Source: Actinoplanes teichomyceticus ATCC 31121 | Lineage (GTDB): Bacteria; Actinomycetota; Actinomycetes; Mycobacteriales; Micromonosporaceae | Direction of reading: 5' to 3' | Length of the DNA: 64,000 nucleotides | NCBI RefSeq assembly: GCF_003711105.1 | Contig: NZ_CP023865.1 | Coordinates: forward strand, 1,338,001 to 1,402,000 | Shown: positions 26,909 to 34,599 of the stretch, piece by piece | Numbering within the stretch: position 1 is the first letter of the stretch | Layout: every line of letters starts with the position of its first letter | Translations under genes and position numbers: made by a program | Notes under the pieces: model-generated | What the model saw: only the letters and a program-made list of their open reading frames with translations | Databases searched by the model: none | What the model was told of the DNA's origin: nothing

Positions 26909-28408
26909 GTGGAATGGTCCGCTGAATTGTCCACCGGCCTGCTACAGGCGGCGCCGGACGCGATCCTGGTCCTCGAAGACCTGCGGATCGTGCTGGCCAA
27001 CGACCGGGCCGGGCAGATGTACGGGTGGTCCAGCGCCGAGCTCGTCGGCCAGTCCGTCGAAGTGCTGATGACCGAGGAGTCCCGCGCGCTGCTGCCGGCG
27101 CGCCGGCAGCTGGTCGGGTCGGCCCGGCCCGGCTCGATCGGCACCCTGGTGACCACCGCGCGCCGCCGGGACGGCACCGAGTTCCCGGTCGAGTCGTCCA
27201 CCGCGATCGTCGAGACACCGCGGGGCCGGCTGGCCGTCGCGGTGATCCGGGACATCACCGACCGGGTCCGCGTCGAGGAGGAGAAGGCCCGGCTGCGTGC
27301 CGAGACGCAGGCACACCGCAGCCAGCGGCTGGAGAGCCTGGGGCAGCTGGCCGGTGGCATCGCGCACGACTTCAACAACATGCTCGGGGTGATCCTCAAC
27401 TACGCCAACTTCGTCATCGAGGAGGCGGAGACGCCCGCGCCGGACCTCAAGGCCATCGCCGCCGACGCCCGCCAGGTGGTCCGGGCCGGCACCCGCGGCA
27501 CCGATCTCACCCACCAGCTGCTCGCCTTCGCCCGGCGCGAGGTGGTCCGCCCCGAGCCGCTCGACCTGAACGCGGTGATCGGCGAGGTCCAGGAGATGCT
27601 GCGCCGATCGCTGGGCGAGCACATCACGCTGCTCTTCCGGCCCGGCCCGGACCTGCCGTCGGTCATCTTCGACCCGGGGCAGGTCGAGCAGCTGCTGGTC
27701 AATCTCGCGCTCAACGCCCGGGACGCGATGCCGTCCGGCGGCAACCTGGTGATCGACACGGCCCGGCTGGGCGACCAGGTCCGGCTGCGGGTCAGCGACT
27801 CCGGGCGCGGTATGCCGGCCGACGTGGCGGAGCGCGCCTTCGACCCGTTCTTCACCACCAAGGCCAAGGGGGAGGCCACCGGGCTGGGCCTGGCCACGGT
27901 GTACGGGATCGTCACCCAGGCCGGTGGCGAGGTGAACCTGACCAGCGAGCCGGGCCTGGGCACCACGGTGACCGTGCTGCTGCCGGCCGGCGGTGAGACG
28001 GTGCCGGAGCCCGCCGAGGAGCCGGCCGCCACCCAGGGGCGCGGCGAGACGGTCCTGGTGGTGGAGGACGAGGACGCGCTGCGGGACGTGGCCGGCCGGA
28101 TCCTCACCGGGGCCGGGTACCGGGTGCTCTCCGCCGAGGGCGGCAGCAGGGCGCTGGAGCTGGCCGCCGGCCACGACGGCGAGATCGACCTGCTGCTCAG
28201 CGACGTGGTGATGCCCGGGATGCTGGGCAAGGAGCTGGCTGAGCGGCTCACCGGCGCGCGGCCGAGCACCCGTGTGCTCTACATGTCCGGTTATGCCCAG
28301 CCGGTGCTGGCCTCGCAGGGGACCCTCGACCCCGGGGTGGCGCTGCTGGAGAAGCCGTTCACGGCGGACGACCTGCTGGCCGCCGTCCGGAAACGCCTAG
28401 ACAGCTGA
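26909..28408 (+). CDS. PAS sensor histidine kinase with C-terminal receiver domain (hybrid kinase)
   Basis: About 499 residues. A PAS domain covers about 10-125 ([30 protein letters not shown]). The phosphoacceptor is His153 in GGIAHDFNN. The ATPase domain shows [10 protein letters not shown] (N box), DSGRGMP and [11 protein letters not shown] (G boxes). A receiver domain near the C-terminus has VVEDED, the phospho-acceptor Asp432 in LLSDVVMPG, and Lys in LLEKPF. There are no transmembrane segments, so it is probably a cytoplasmic sensor. GTG 26909 was preferred over GTG 26873 because the PAS domain begins soon after and a hairpin separates the two. No response regulator is adjacent, so the output partner is unknown. 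Confidence 0.9.
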   Translation: MEWSAELSTGLLQAAPDAILVLEDLRIVLANDRAGQMYGWSSAELVGQSVEVLMTEESRALLPARRQLVGSARPGSIGTLVTTARRRDGTEFPVESSTAIVETPRGRLAVAVIRDITDRVRVEEEKARLRAETQAHRSQRLESLGQLAGGIAHDFNNMLGVILNYANFVIEEAETPAPDLKAIAADARQVVRAGTRGTDLTHQLLAFARREVVRPEPLDLNAVIGEVQEMLRRSLGEHITLLFRPGPDLPSVIFDPGQVEQLLVNLALNARDAMPSGGNLVIDTARLGDQVRLRVSDSGRGMPADVAERAFDPFFTTKAKGEATGLGLATVYGIVTQAGGEVNLTSEPGLGTTVTVLLPAGGETVPEPAEEPAATQGRGETVLVVEDEDALRDVAGRILTGAGYRVLSAEGGSRALELAAGHDGEIDLLLSDVVMPGMLGKELAERLTGARPSTRVLYMSGYAQPVLASQGTLDPGVALLEKPFTADDLLAAVRKRLDS

Positions 28409-28410
28409 AT

Positions 28411-28416
28411 TATTCT
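28411..28416 (+). promoter_or_regulatory. -10 element for leaderless nadD
   Basis: TATTCT ends 6 nt before ATG 28423, with no Shine-Dalgarno between them. This predicts a leaderless mRNA. Confidence 0.5.
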
Positions 28417-28422
28417 GCACGG

Positions 28423-29028
28423 ATGTCTGGCAGGCGGATCGGAATCATGGGTGGGACGTTCGATCCCATCCATCACGGCCATCTGGTCGCGGCGAGCGAG
28501 GTGCAGGCCCGGTTCGGGTTGGACGAGGTGACCTTCGTCCCGACCGGGCAGCCGTACGAGAAGGGCCGGGTCTCGCCCGCCGAGGACCGCTACCTGATGA
28601 CGGTCATCGCGACCGCCTCGAACCCGCGCTTCCACGTCAGCCGCGCCGACCTGGACCGGGACGGGCCCACCTACACCGTCGACACGCTGCGCGACATGCG
28701 CGCCGTCTACGGCCAGTCCGCCGAGCTGTACTTCATCACCGGCGCCGACGCGCTGTCCCGGATCATGTCGTGGAAGGACGCGATGACCATGCTGGGTCTC
28801 GCCCACTTCGTCGGCGTCACCCGGCCCGGCTTCGAGCTGTCCGCGGCGAACCTGCCGGCCGAGAGCGTGACCCTGGTCGAGGTGCCGGCGATGGCGATCT
28901 CGTCCAGCGACTGCCGCCAGCGCGTCGCGGCCGGTCTCCCGGTGTGGTACCTGGTCCCGGACGGTGTCGTGCAGTACATCAACAAGCGGGGCCTGTATCG
29001 GGACTCGGGGATTGCCGGACCCGCGTGA
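28423..29028 (+). CDS. nadD: Nicotinate-mononucleotide adenylyltransferase
   Basis: Adenylates nicotinate mononucleotide in NAD synthesis. The 201-residue product has the nucleotidyltransferase signature [15 protein letters not shown] at the N-terminus and the [13 protein letters not shown] motif (ISSTxIR equivalent) near the C-terminus. ATG 28423 follows a TATTCT -10 box, suggesting a leaderless mRNA. It heads nadD-rsfS-histidine phosphatase, an order also found in mycobacteria. Confidence 0.97.
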   Translation: MSGRRIGIMGGTFDPIHHGHLVAASEVQARFGLDEVTFVPTGQPYEKGRVSPAEDRYLMTVIATASNPRFHVSRADLDRDGPTYTVDTLRDMRAVYGQSAELYFITGADALSRIMSWKDAMTMLGLAHFVGVTRPGFELSAANLPAESVTLVEVPAMAISSSDCRQRVAAGLPVWYLVPDGVVQYINKRGLYRDSGIAGPA

Positions 29029-29067
29029 GACACTTGGTACATCTGGAACCCGACCGAGGGGACTCTT

Positions 29068-29472
29068 TTGCCCGTCACTGAGCGCGCCCTGGAACTGGCG
29101 ATGACGGCCGCGCAGGCCGCCGCCGACAAGAAGGCGCAGGACATCTCCGTCATCGACGTCGCCGATCAGCTCTACATCACCGACGCGTTCGTCATCGCCT
29201 CGGCGTCCAACGAGCGCCAGGTGGTCGCGATCGTCGACGCCATCGAGGAAGCTCTCGTGAACCTGCCGGAGAAAGCGAAGCCGGTGCGCCGCGAGGGCGA
29301 GCGGCAGGGCCGCTGGGTGCTGCTGGACTACGTCGACATCGTGGTGCACGTGCAGCACACCGAGGAGCGCGAGTTCTACGCCCTGGACAAGCTGTGGAAG
29401 GACTGCCCGACCATCCCGTTCGTCGACCGTGACATGGTCGACGCGGGAGCGTCCGGCACCGAAGCGCCGTGA
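29068..29472 (+). CDS. rsfS: Ribosome silencing factor RsfS
   Basis: Binds L14 on the 50S subunit and blocks subunit joining during starvation. The 134-residue Iojap/YbeB-family protein contains AQDISVIDVADQLYITDAFVIASASNERQV and GRWVLLDYVDIVVHV. The start is TTG 29068, preceded by GAGGGG near 29055. The stop overlaps the next gene's GTG by 4 nt, so translation is probably coupled. Confidence 0.97.
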   Translation: MPVTERALELAMTAAQAAADKKAQDISVIDVADQLYITDAFVIASASNERQVVAIVDAIEEALVNLPEKAKPVRREGERQGRWVLLDYVDIVVHVQHTEEREFYALDKLWKDCPTIPFVDRDMVDAGASGTEAP

Positions 29473-30098
29473 CCACCCGCCTGATCGTCTGGCGGCACGG
29501 CAACACCGACTGGAACGCGGGCAACCGCGTGCAGGGCCACGCCGACGTGCCCCTCAACGAGCGCGGGCGCCGGCAGGCGGCCGAGGCGGCGCAGCTGCTG
29601 GCGGCAATGCGGCCGGACGCGATCGTGGCCAGCGACCTGTGCCGGGCCGCGGACACCGCCGCCGCGCTGGCCGCCCGCACCGGGCACACCGTCACCTACG
29701 ACGAGCGGCTCCGGGAGCGGTTCTTCGGCGCCTGGCAGGGCCTGACGATGGACGAGGTGATCCGGTCCCGCCCGGAGGAGCACGCCCGCTGGAGGGCCGG
29801 CGAGGACGTGGGCGGCGACGTGGAGAACCTCGACGACATGGGCAAGCGGGTCAGCGAGGCGCTGCAGGACGCGGCCGCGCTGGCCCCGGCCGGCACCGTG
29901 GTGGTCGCCACGCACGGCGCGGCCGCCCGCCAGGGCGTCGGCCACCTGCTCGGCTGGCGCCGGGAGCACCTGCGCACGCTGCGGACCCTGCAGAACTGCC
30001 ACTGGGTCGAGCTGACCCACGACGACAGCCGCGGCTGGCAGATGGCGGCGTACAACGTGGGGGTCCTGGCCCAGCGGCCGGTCCCGCCGCCGGTCTGA
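29469..30098 (+). CDS. Histidine phosphatase, GpgP/phosphoglycerate-mutase-like
   Basis: The 209-residue product has the branch-1 signature LIVWRHGNTDWN (catalytic His in RHG), the acid residue region RERFFGAWQG, and the second His in VATHGAAAR. In mycobacteria the gene in the same place after rsfS encodes glucosyl-3-phosphoglycerate phosphatase (GpgP), so that activity is a reasonable guess from synteny. A cobalamin-type or general phosphatase is the alternative. GTG 29469 overlaps the rsfS stop (GTGA). Confidence 0.88.
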   Translation: MTTRLIVWRHGNTDWNAGNRVQGHADVPLNERGRRQAAEAAQLLAAMRPDAIVASDLCRAADTAAALAARTGHTVTYDERLRERFFGAWQGLTMDEVIRSRPEEHARWRAGEDVGGDVENLDDMGKRVSEALQDAAALAPAGTVVVATHGAAARQGVGHLLGWRREHLRTLRTLQNCHWVELTHDDSRGWQMAAYNVGVLAQRPVPPPV

Positions 30099-30133
30099 CG
30101 GAACCGTTCACCACGCCGGAGCGTCCAACCCCC

Positions 30134-30535
30134 ATGATCCGTAGATCTGTCGTACCCGCCGCACTGCTCCTGCTGCTCGCCGCCGGCTGCGCGAGCCGGC
30201 CGGACGACACCGGGCCCGCCACGCCCGGCGCCGCGCCGTCCGCGGCCGTCACCGGGACGACGCCCTCCGCCGTCCCGGAGGCGACCCGGACGACCGGGAA
30301 GCCGGCCGCCGGCTCGACGACCGTCACCGGCACGGTCGCGTCCGGCGTGGAGCCCGGCTGCCTGATCCTGCGCGCCGGCAAGACGACCCACCTGCTGATC
30401 TTCCGGGACGAGGCGCTGCGGGCGTCCGCCGCGGTGGGCAGCCGGGTGCGGGTGAGCGGCACTCCACGCCCCGGCCTGATGACCACCTGCCAGCAGGGCG
30501 AGCCCTTCGAGGTGTCGTCGGTCACACCAGGCTGA
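30134..30535 (+). CDS. Small secreted lipoprotein
   Basis: The 133-residue product starts at ATG 30134. The signal MIRRSVVPAALLLLLAAGC ends in lipobox LAAGC, predicting lipidation at Cys19. A Thr/Pro/Ala linker of about 45 residues precedes a small domain (STTVTGTVASGVEPGCLILRAGKTTHLLIF ... RVRVSGTPRPGLMTTCQQG) with two cysteines. The domain looks like a small beta-barrel by pattern. Function unknown. It lies 35 nt after the phosphatase gene. Confidence 0.8.
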   Translation: MIRRSVVPAALLLLLAAGCASRPDDTGPATPGAAPSAAVTGTTPSAVPEATRTTGKPAAGSTTVTGTVASGVEPGCLILRAGKTTHLLIFRDEALRASAAVGSRVRVSGTPRPGLMTTCQQGEPFEVSSVTPG

Positions 30536-30557
30536 GCCGGGCGGGGCCGCGAATCAG

Positions 30558-30563
30558 TAGAGT
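30558..30563 (+). promoter_or_regulatory. -10 element for leaderless degV-family gene
   Basis: TAGAGT ends 6 nt before ATG 30570. No Shine-Dalgarno is present. Confidence 0.5.
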
Positions 30564-30569
30564 GCCTGC

Positions 30570-31415
30570 ATGACCATCGCGGTCGTCACCGATTCCACCG
30601 CCTATCTGCCCGCCGAGCTGGACGGGCGGTATGAGCTCACCATCGTGCCGCTCACCGTCGTGATCAACGGGTGGGACGGCCTCGAGGGCTCGGAGATCTC
30701 CCCGGCCGAGGTGGCCCGGGCGCTCGGCGCGCGCCGCTCCTCGGTGAGCACGTCCCGGCCGGCCCCGTCGCAGTTCGCCGACCAGTACCGCAAGCTCCTC
30801 GACGCCGGGGCCGACGGGGTGGTCTCGGTGCACCTGTCCGCCAAGCTCTCCGGCACCTTCGAGGCCGCCCAGCTGGCCGCGGCCGAGGTCGGCCCGCAGG
30901 TGCGGGTGGTGGACAGCGGCACCGCGGCGATGGGGCTGGGGTTCCCGGCGCTGGCCGCCGCCGCGGCGGCGGTGCGCGGGCAGGACCTGGAGGCGGTACG
31001 CCGCGCGGCGGTCGAGCACGCCGCCCGGGTCAGCACCTTCTTCTACGTGGACACGCTGGAGTTCCTGCGCCGCGGGGGCCGGATCGGGGCCGCCTCGGCG
31101 CTGCTGGGCACCGCCCTGTCGGTCAAGCCGATCCTGCACGTCGCGGACGGGGCGGTGGTGGTGCGGGACAAGGTGCGTACCGCCGGGCGGGCCCTGACCC
31201 GGCTGGTCGACCTCGCGGTGGAGGCGGCCGGGCCGGGCGAGGCGGACATCGCGGTGCACCATCTGGGCACACCGGAACGCGCCGGTGCGCTGGTCGACGC
31301 GATCACCATGCGGCTCGGCGACCGGCTGCGCGACTGCTACCTCACCGAGGTCGGCGCCGTGGTGGCCGCGCACACCGGACCCGGGTTGGCCGGTGTGGTC
31401 GTGCACCGGCGCTAA
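30570..31415 (+). CDS. DegV family fatty-acid-binding protein
   Basis: DegV/FakB proteins bind a fatty acid and present it to a kinase (FakA) in bacteria that have one. The 281-residue product begins IAVVTDSTAYLP, has TSRPAPSQF and LSGTFEAAQLA, which line the fatty acid pocket, and FFYVDTLEFLRRGGRIG near the middle, all characteristic. No fakA-like gene is nearby. It ends in a 4-nt convergent overlap with the next minus-strand gene. Confidence 0.92.
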   Translation: MTIAVVTDSTAYLPAELDGRYELTIVPLTVVINGWDGLEGSEISPAEVARALGARRSSVSTSRPAPSQFADQYRKLLDAGADGVVSVHLSAKLSGTFEAAQLAAAEVGPQVRVVDSGTAAMGLGFPALAAAAAAVRGQDLEAVRRAAVEHAARVSTFFYVDTLEFLRRGGRIGAASALLGTALSVKPILHVADGAVVVRDKVRTAGRALTRLVDLAVEAAGPGEADIAVHHLGTPERAGALVDAITMRLGDRLRDCYLTEVGAVVAAHTGPGLAGVVVHRR

Positions 31416-32458
31416 CCCGCCGCCGGCCAGGAGGTGGCCCGCCAGCGGGCCGGGCTCAGCTGCGGCACCGGAGTGAGATCCAGGTCGGCCCAGGGCACCA
31501 CCCGGTCGCCGAGCTGCACCTCGTCGGCGGCCGGCAGCAGGACCGGGGCGTCGCGCACCCACAGCGCCCGGGTGCGCCAGCCGTCCTCGTCCGACCCGGT
31601 CAGCGCCAGCTGTGCGGCGTCGGGCAGCTCGGCCGCCTGCCGGTTGTACTCCTCGACGGCCAGGATCCGCTCCGCCCGGGACACCGCGTGGTGCAGCGGA
31701 TGGCCCGGCGGCGCGGGATAGGGGATCGGGCAGCCGTCCAGGCCGCTGACGTACGCCATCGGGGTCAGCGACCGCGACGAGCGCGCGTAGATCTCCTCGG
31801 CCTGCGCGAACAACGCCGGGAGCAGCTCGCTGCCGTCCGCGGTGACCAGCAGCGTCCCGCGTTCCGGGGCGAACGCCACCGGCCGCCCGCCGACCTGCCC
31901 GGCCAGCCGGTCCAGCCAGCCGGGCAGCAGCAGGTGCGACGTCCAGTAGGAGTTCCCGTCGTCGACGAACCGGACCACCACCGGGCGGCTCGCGGGGGCG
32001 CCGTGCAGCACCGCGCCGGACAGGTTGGCGCGGGCGGTGTCGAACACCCGCTCGGCGGTCACCTCCCAGGCCGCCAGCTGGGCCGGGGTGACGTACGCGA
32101 TGGTGTCCGGAAGATCGACCACCACGAACTCGGACAGGAACGGCAACGCCGGGCGCTGCAGCGGCGCGCCGGGCGCGCCGCCGCGCAGCACCGGGCGAAG
32201 CATCGGTGCGGCGGTCGCCCAGTCGTCCGGCACTTTCCCGGTACGCACCAGGCCGGCCAGGAATTCGCCCAGCTCGCGGCGGTCCCGGCCGAGCAACGGT
32301 GTCAGCGGCAGGATGGTCGGCTCGGCGTCGCCGGGCAGCGTGAACCGGACCTCGAAGCCGGCCGCATGGTAGCGGGCGTCCGGAATGCCGGCTTGGCGCA
32401 GCCTCCGCACCACCCGGCCGGCCAGCCGGGCGCGCGCGACCCTGCGGAACAGCCCCAC
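31412..32458 (-). CDS. Conserved hypothetical protein, possibly DUF1444-related
   Basis: The 348-residue soluble protein starts at GTG 32458. The N-terminus is basic and helical (LFRRVARARLAGRVVRRLRQ). The middle reads LPFLSEFVVVDLPDTIAYVTPAQLAAW, and a later segment SRSLTPMAYVSGLDGCPIPYP may be a conserved loop. The pattern loosely recalls DUF1444, but I am not certain. It follows the PrmC-like gene by 9 nt, so the two are probably one operon. Confidence 0.7.
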   Translation of the reverse strand: MGLFRRVARARLAGRVVRRLRQAGIPDARYHAAGFEVRFTLPGDAEPTILPLTPLLGRDRRELGEFLAGLVRTGKVPDDWATAAPMLRPVLRGGAPGAPLQRPALPFLSEFVVVDLPDTIAYVTPAQLAAWEVTAERVFDTARANLSGAVLHGAPASRPVVVRFVDDGNSYWTSHLLLPGWLDRLAGQVGGRPVAFAPERGTLLVTADGSELLPALFAQAEEIYARSSRSLTPMAYVSGLDGCPIPYPAPPGHPLHHAVSRAERILAVEEYNRQAAELPDAAQLALTGSDEDGWRTRALWVRDAPVLLPAADEVQLGDRVVPWADLDLTPVPQLSPARWRATSWPAAG

Positions 32459-32467
32459 GGCGGCCGC

Positions 32468-33229
32468 CTATCGTCTCGCGGATATCACACGGGCGTCGAG
32501 ATCATCGTCGCTCGCCACGGCGGGCGTCAATCCGTTCCCATCGACGGCGATGATCGCCGGGCCGGTCTGTGCCTCGGTGATCTCGGAGAGCAGCAGGCCG
32601 CCGGGGGCGAGCCAGTCACGGGCCCCGGCGAGCACGGCGCGGAAGATCGTCAGCCCGTCGTCGCCGCCGTCGAGAGCCAGCCGGGGCTCGTGGTCACGCG
32701 CCTCGGCGGGCAGGAACGGCAGGTGGCGGGTGGCGACGTAGGGGACGTTGGCCAGCAGCACGGTGATCCGGCCGCGGAGCTCGGCGGGCAGCGCGGCGAA
32801 GAGGTCACCCTGATGGACGTTGCCGCCCAGATTGTCCCGTGCGGTGGCGACCGCCACCGGGTCCAGGTCGGCGGCGTGCAGGGTGATGCCCGGGACGCGG
32901 TGCCGGACCGCCAGCCCGAGCGCCCCGGAGCCGCAGCAGAGGTCCACCACCAGGGGGTCCGGGCGGCTGCGCGCCTCGGCCACGGCCACCCGGACCAGAA
33001 GCTCGCTGCGGACCCGGGGGACGAAGACGCCGGGACGCAGCCGGACGCGGACGCCACCGAAGTCGGCATAGCCGACCACCTGTTCGAGTGGCTCGCCGGC
33101 GCATCGCCGCTCGACCAGCGCGCCGAGGGCCGGGCCGGTCGCGGCGGCCTCGGCGAGCACGGCGGCCTCGTCCTCGGCGAAGACGCAGCCGGCCGCGCGC
33201 AGCCGGAGGATCGCCTCTTCTCTGGTCAC
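32468..33229 (-). CDS. Putative protein N(5)-glutamine methyltransferase (PrmC-like, TIGR03704)
   Basis: SAM-dependent methyltransferase of 253 residues. GTG 33229 is chosen because AAAGGA lies 8 nt upstream; the upstream in-frame ATG has no ribosome site. The SAM loop is VVDLCCGSGALGLAV and the acidic residue after it is in LHAADLDPVA. The catalytic NPPY motif of PrmC/HemK is NVPY here (LLANVPYVATRH), as in the TIGR03704 subgroup, so the substrate may differ from release factors. It is divergent from comEA and forms an operon with the DUF gene downstream. Confidence 0.87.
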   Translation of the reverse strand: MTREEAILRLRAAGCVFAEDEAAVLAEAAATGPALGALVERRCAGEPLEQVVGYADFGGVRVRLRPGVFVPRVRSELLVRVAVAEARSRPDPLVVDLCCGSGALGLAVRHRVPGITLHAADLDPVAVATARDNLGGNVHQGDLFAALPAELRGRITVLLANVPYVATRHLPFLPAEARDHEPRLALDGGDDGLTIFRAVLAGARDWLAPGGLLLSEITEAQTGPAIIAVDGNGLTPAVASDDDLDARVISARR

Positions 33230-33312
33230 ATGCCGTCCTTTAGCAGAGCGGGGGAGCTCTCGGGGGACGTCCACAGTGCGAGGGCGTCCACAGCGGGGCC
33301 GGTCTCGTCCGG

Positions 33313-34599
33313 GTGGAGGCCGGAGACTTCACCCCCGTGCGAGAGGCGAAGGATACCGACGGTGTCGTGGCGGCCCGGATGCGGGCGCTGCACGGCGGGG
33401 GACCGGCGCGGGCGGGAGATGCCGGCGAGCTGACCGGCAGTGGCGGGCCGCTGCGGTGGTCGGACATCGTTCCGGGCTGGTCGGACGTCGTCGCGGGGTC
33501 GCCGGGCGTCGATCCGGGGGCGTCGGGCGTCGTCGCGGGGGCGCCGGGTCTCGATCCGGGGTTGCCGGGTCTCGATCCGGGATTGCCGGGTGTCGTCGCG
33601 GCCCGGCCGGACCGGGCGGGCGGCTCTCATGACCGGATCGATTCAGGGGGTGAGGGGCGTGGTCTGCCTGGCGGGTCTGGGACGGCCGGCGAGGTTCCGC
33701 TGTCTTCCGGGGTTTCCCGGGCGTCTGCGGGGCCCGGGGTGGCGCCGGTGGCGACCGGGTCGATGGCGCCGTGGACGGCCGGGGAGCCGGTGGGGCGCCG
33801 GGTGGCCGATGAGCCGGTGTGGCCGCCGCCGGTGGCCGGGCCGGCGTCGCCGGACGGGGAGCGGCCCTTCGACGAGAGGTACGCCTGGCGGTTCGAGGAG
33901 GCGCCGGCGCTGCCCGGGACCGGGGCGTTCGGCGAGGACCGGGGCGGGTCCCGCAAATGGCTGCACGCGTTCGACCCGGGGCGGCCCGGGGTCCGGGCGA
34001 TGGCCGTGGTCGCCGTGGTGGTCGTGCTGGTTGCGGCCTTCCTGGCGTGGCGGGCGCGACCGCGGGTGGACCAGATCGCGCCGGGCTCGGAGAGCACCCC
34101 GGCGAGCAGCGCGGATCCCGGTGCCGCCGGTCCGGTCGCGGCGACCGCGGCCGGCGCACCGGCGGAGGTGGTGGTCGCGGTCGGTGGCAAGGTGCGCACG
34201 CCCGGTCTGGTCCGGTTGGCCCCGGGCGCCCGGGTGGCCGACGCGTTGACCGCGGCCGGCGGAGCCGATCCGGGTGTCGACGTGGCCGGGCTGAACCTGG
34301 CCCGCAAGGTCACCGACGGAGAGCTGATCATGGTGGGCGTGAGTGCTCCGCCGGGAGCCACCACCGCGCCCGCGGCGGTCGTGCCGGGCGCCGGTGGGGC
34401 CGTCGGCGGGCTGGTCAACCTCAACACGGCGACGCTCGCCGAGCTGGACCGCCTGCCCGGGGTGGGTCCGGTGCTGGCCCAGCGGATTCTGGACGCGCGT
34501 GACGCCCAGGGCGGCTTCCGGGCGGTCGGCGACCTGCGCAAGGTGGACGGGATCGGGGACGCCCGCTATGAGCAGCTCAAAGATCTGGTGACGGTGTGA
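33313..34599 (+). CDS. comEA: ComEA-like DNA-binding protein with helix-hairpin-helix
   Basis: Binds incoming DNA at the membrane for uptake through ComEC. The 428-residue form from GTG 33313 has a 220-residue low-complexity N-terminus with GLDPGLPG repeats, one transmembrane segment (MAVVAVVVVLVAAFLAW, about residue 230), an SLBB-like domain (VVVAVGGKVRTPGLVRLAPGARVADAL), and two HhH motifs at the end (VNLNTATLAELDRLPGVGPVLAQRIL). The start is uncertain because no good Shine-Dalgarno is visible; later in-frame GTG 33370 or ATG 33379 are alternatives. The stop overlaps comEC by 4 nt. Confidence 0.9.
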   Translation: MEAGDFTPVREAKDTDGVVAARMRALHGGGPARAGDAGELTGSGGPLRWSDIVPGWSDVVAGSPGVDPGASGVVAGAPGLDPGLPGLDPGLPGVVAARPDRAGGSHDRIDSGGEGRGLPGGSGTAGEVPLSSGVSRASAGPGVAPVATGSMAPWTAGEPVGRRVADEPVWPPPVAGPASPDGERPFDERYAWRFEEAPALPGTGAFGEDRGGSRKWLHAFDPGRPGVRAMAVVAVVVVLVAAFLAWRARPRVDQIAPGSESTPASSADPGAAGPVAATAAGAPAEVVVAVGGKVRTPGLVRLAPGARVADALTAAGGADPGVDVAGLNLARKVTDGELIMVGVSAPPGATTAPAAVVPGAGGAVGGLVNLNTATLAELDRLPGVGPVLAQRILDARDAQGGFRAVGDLRKVDGIGDARYEQLKDLVTV

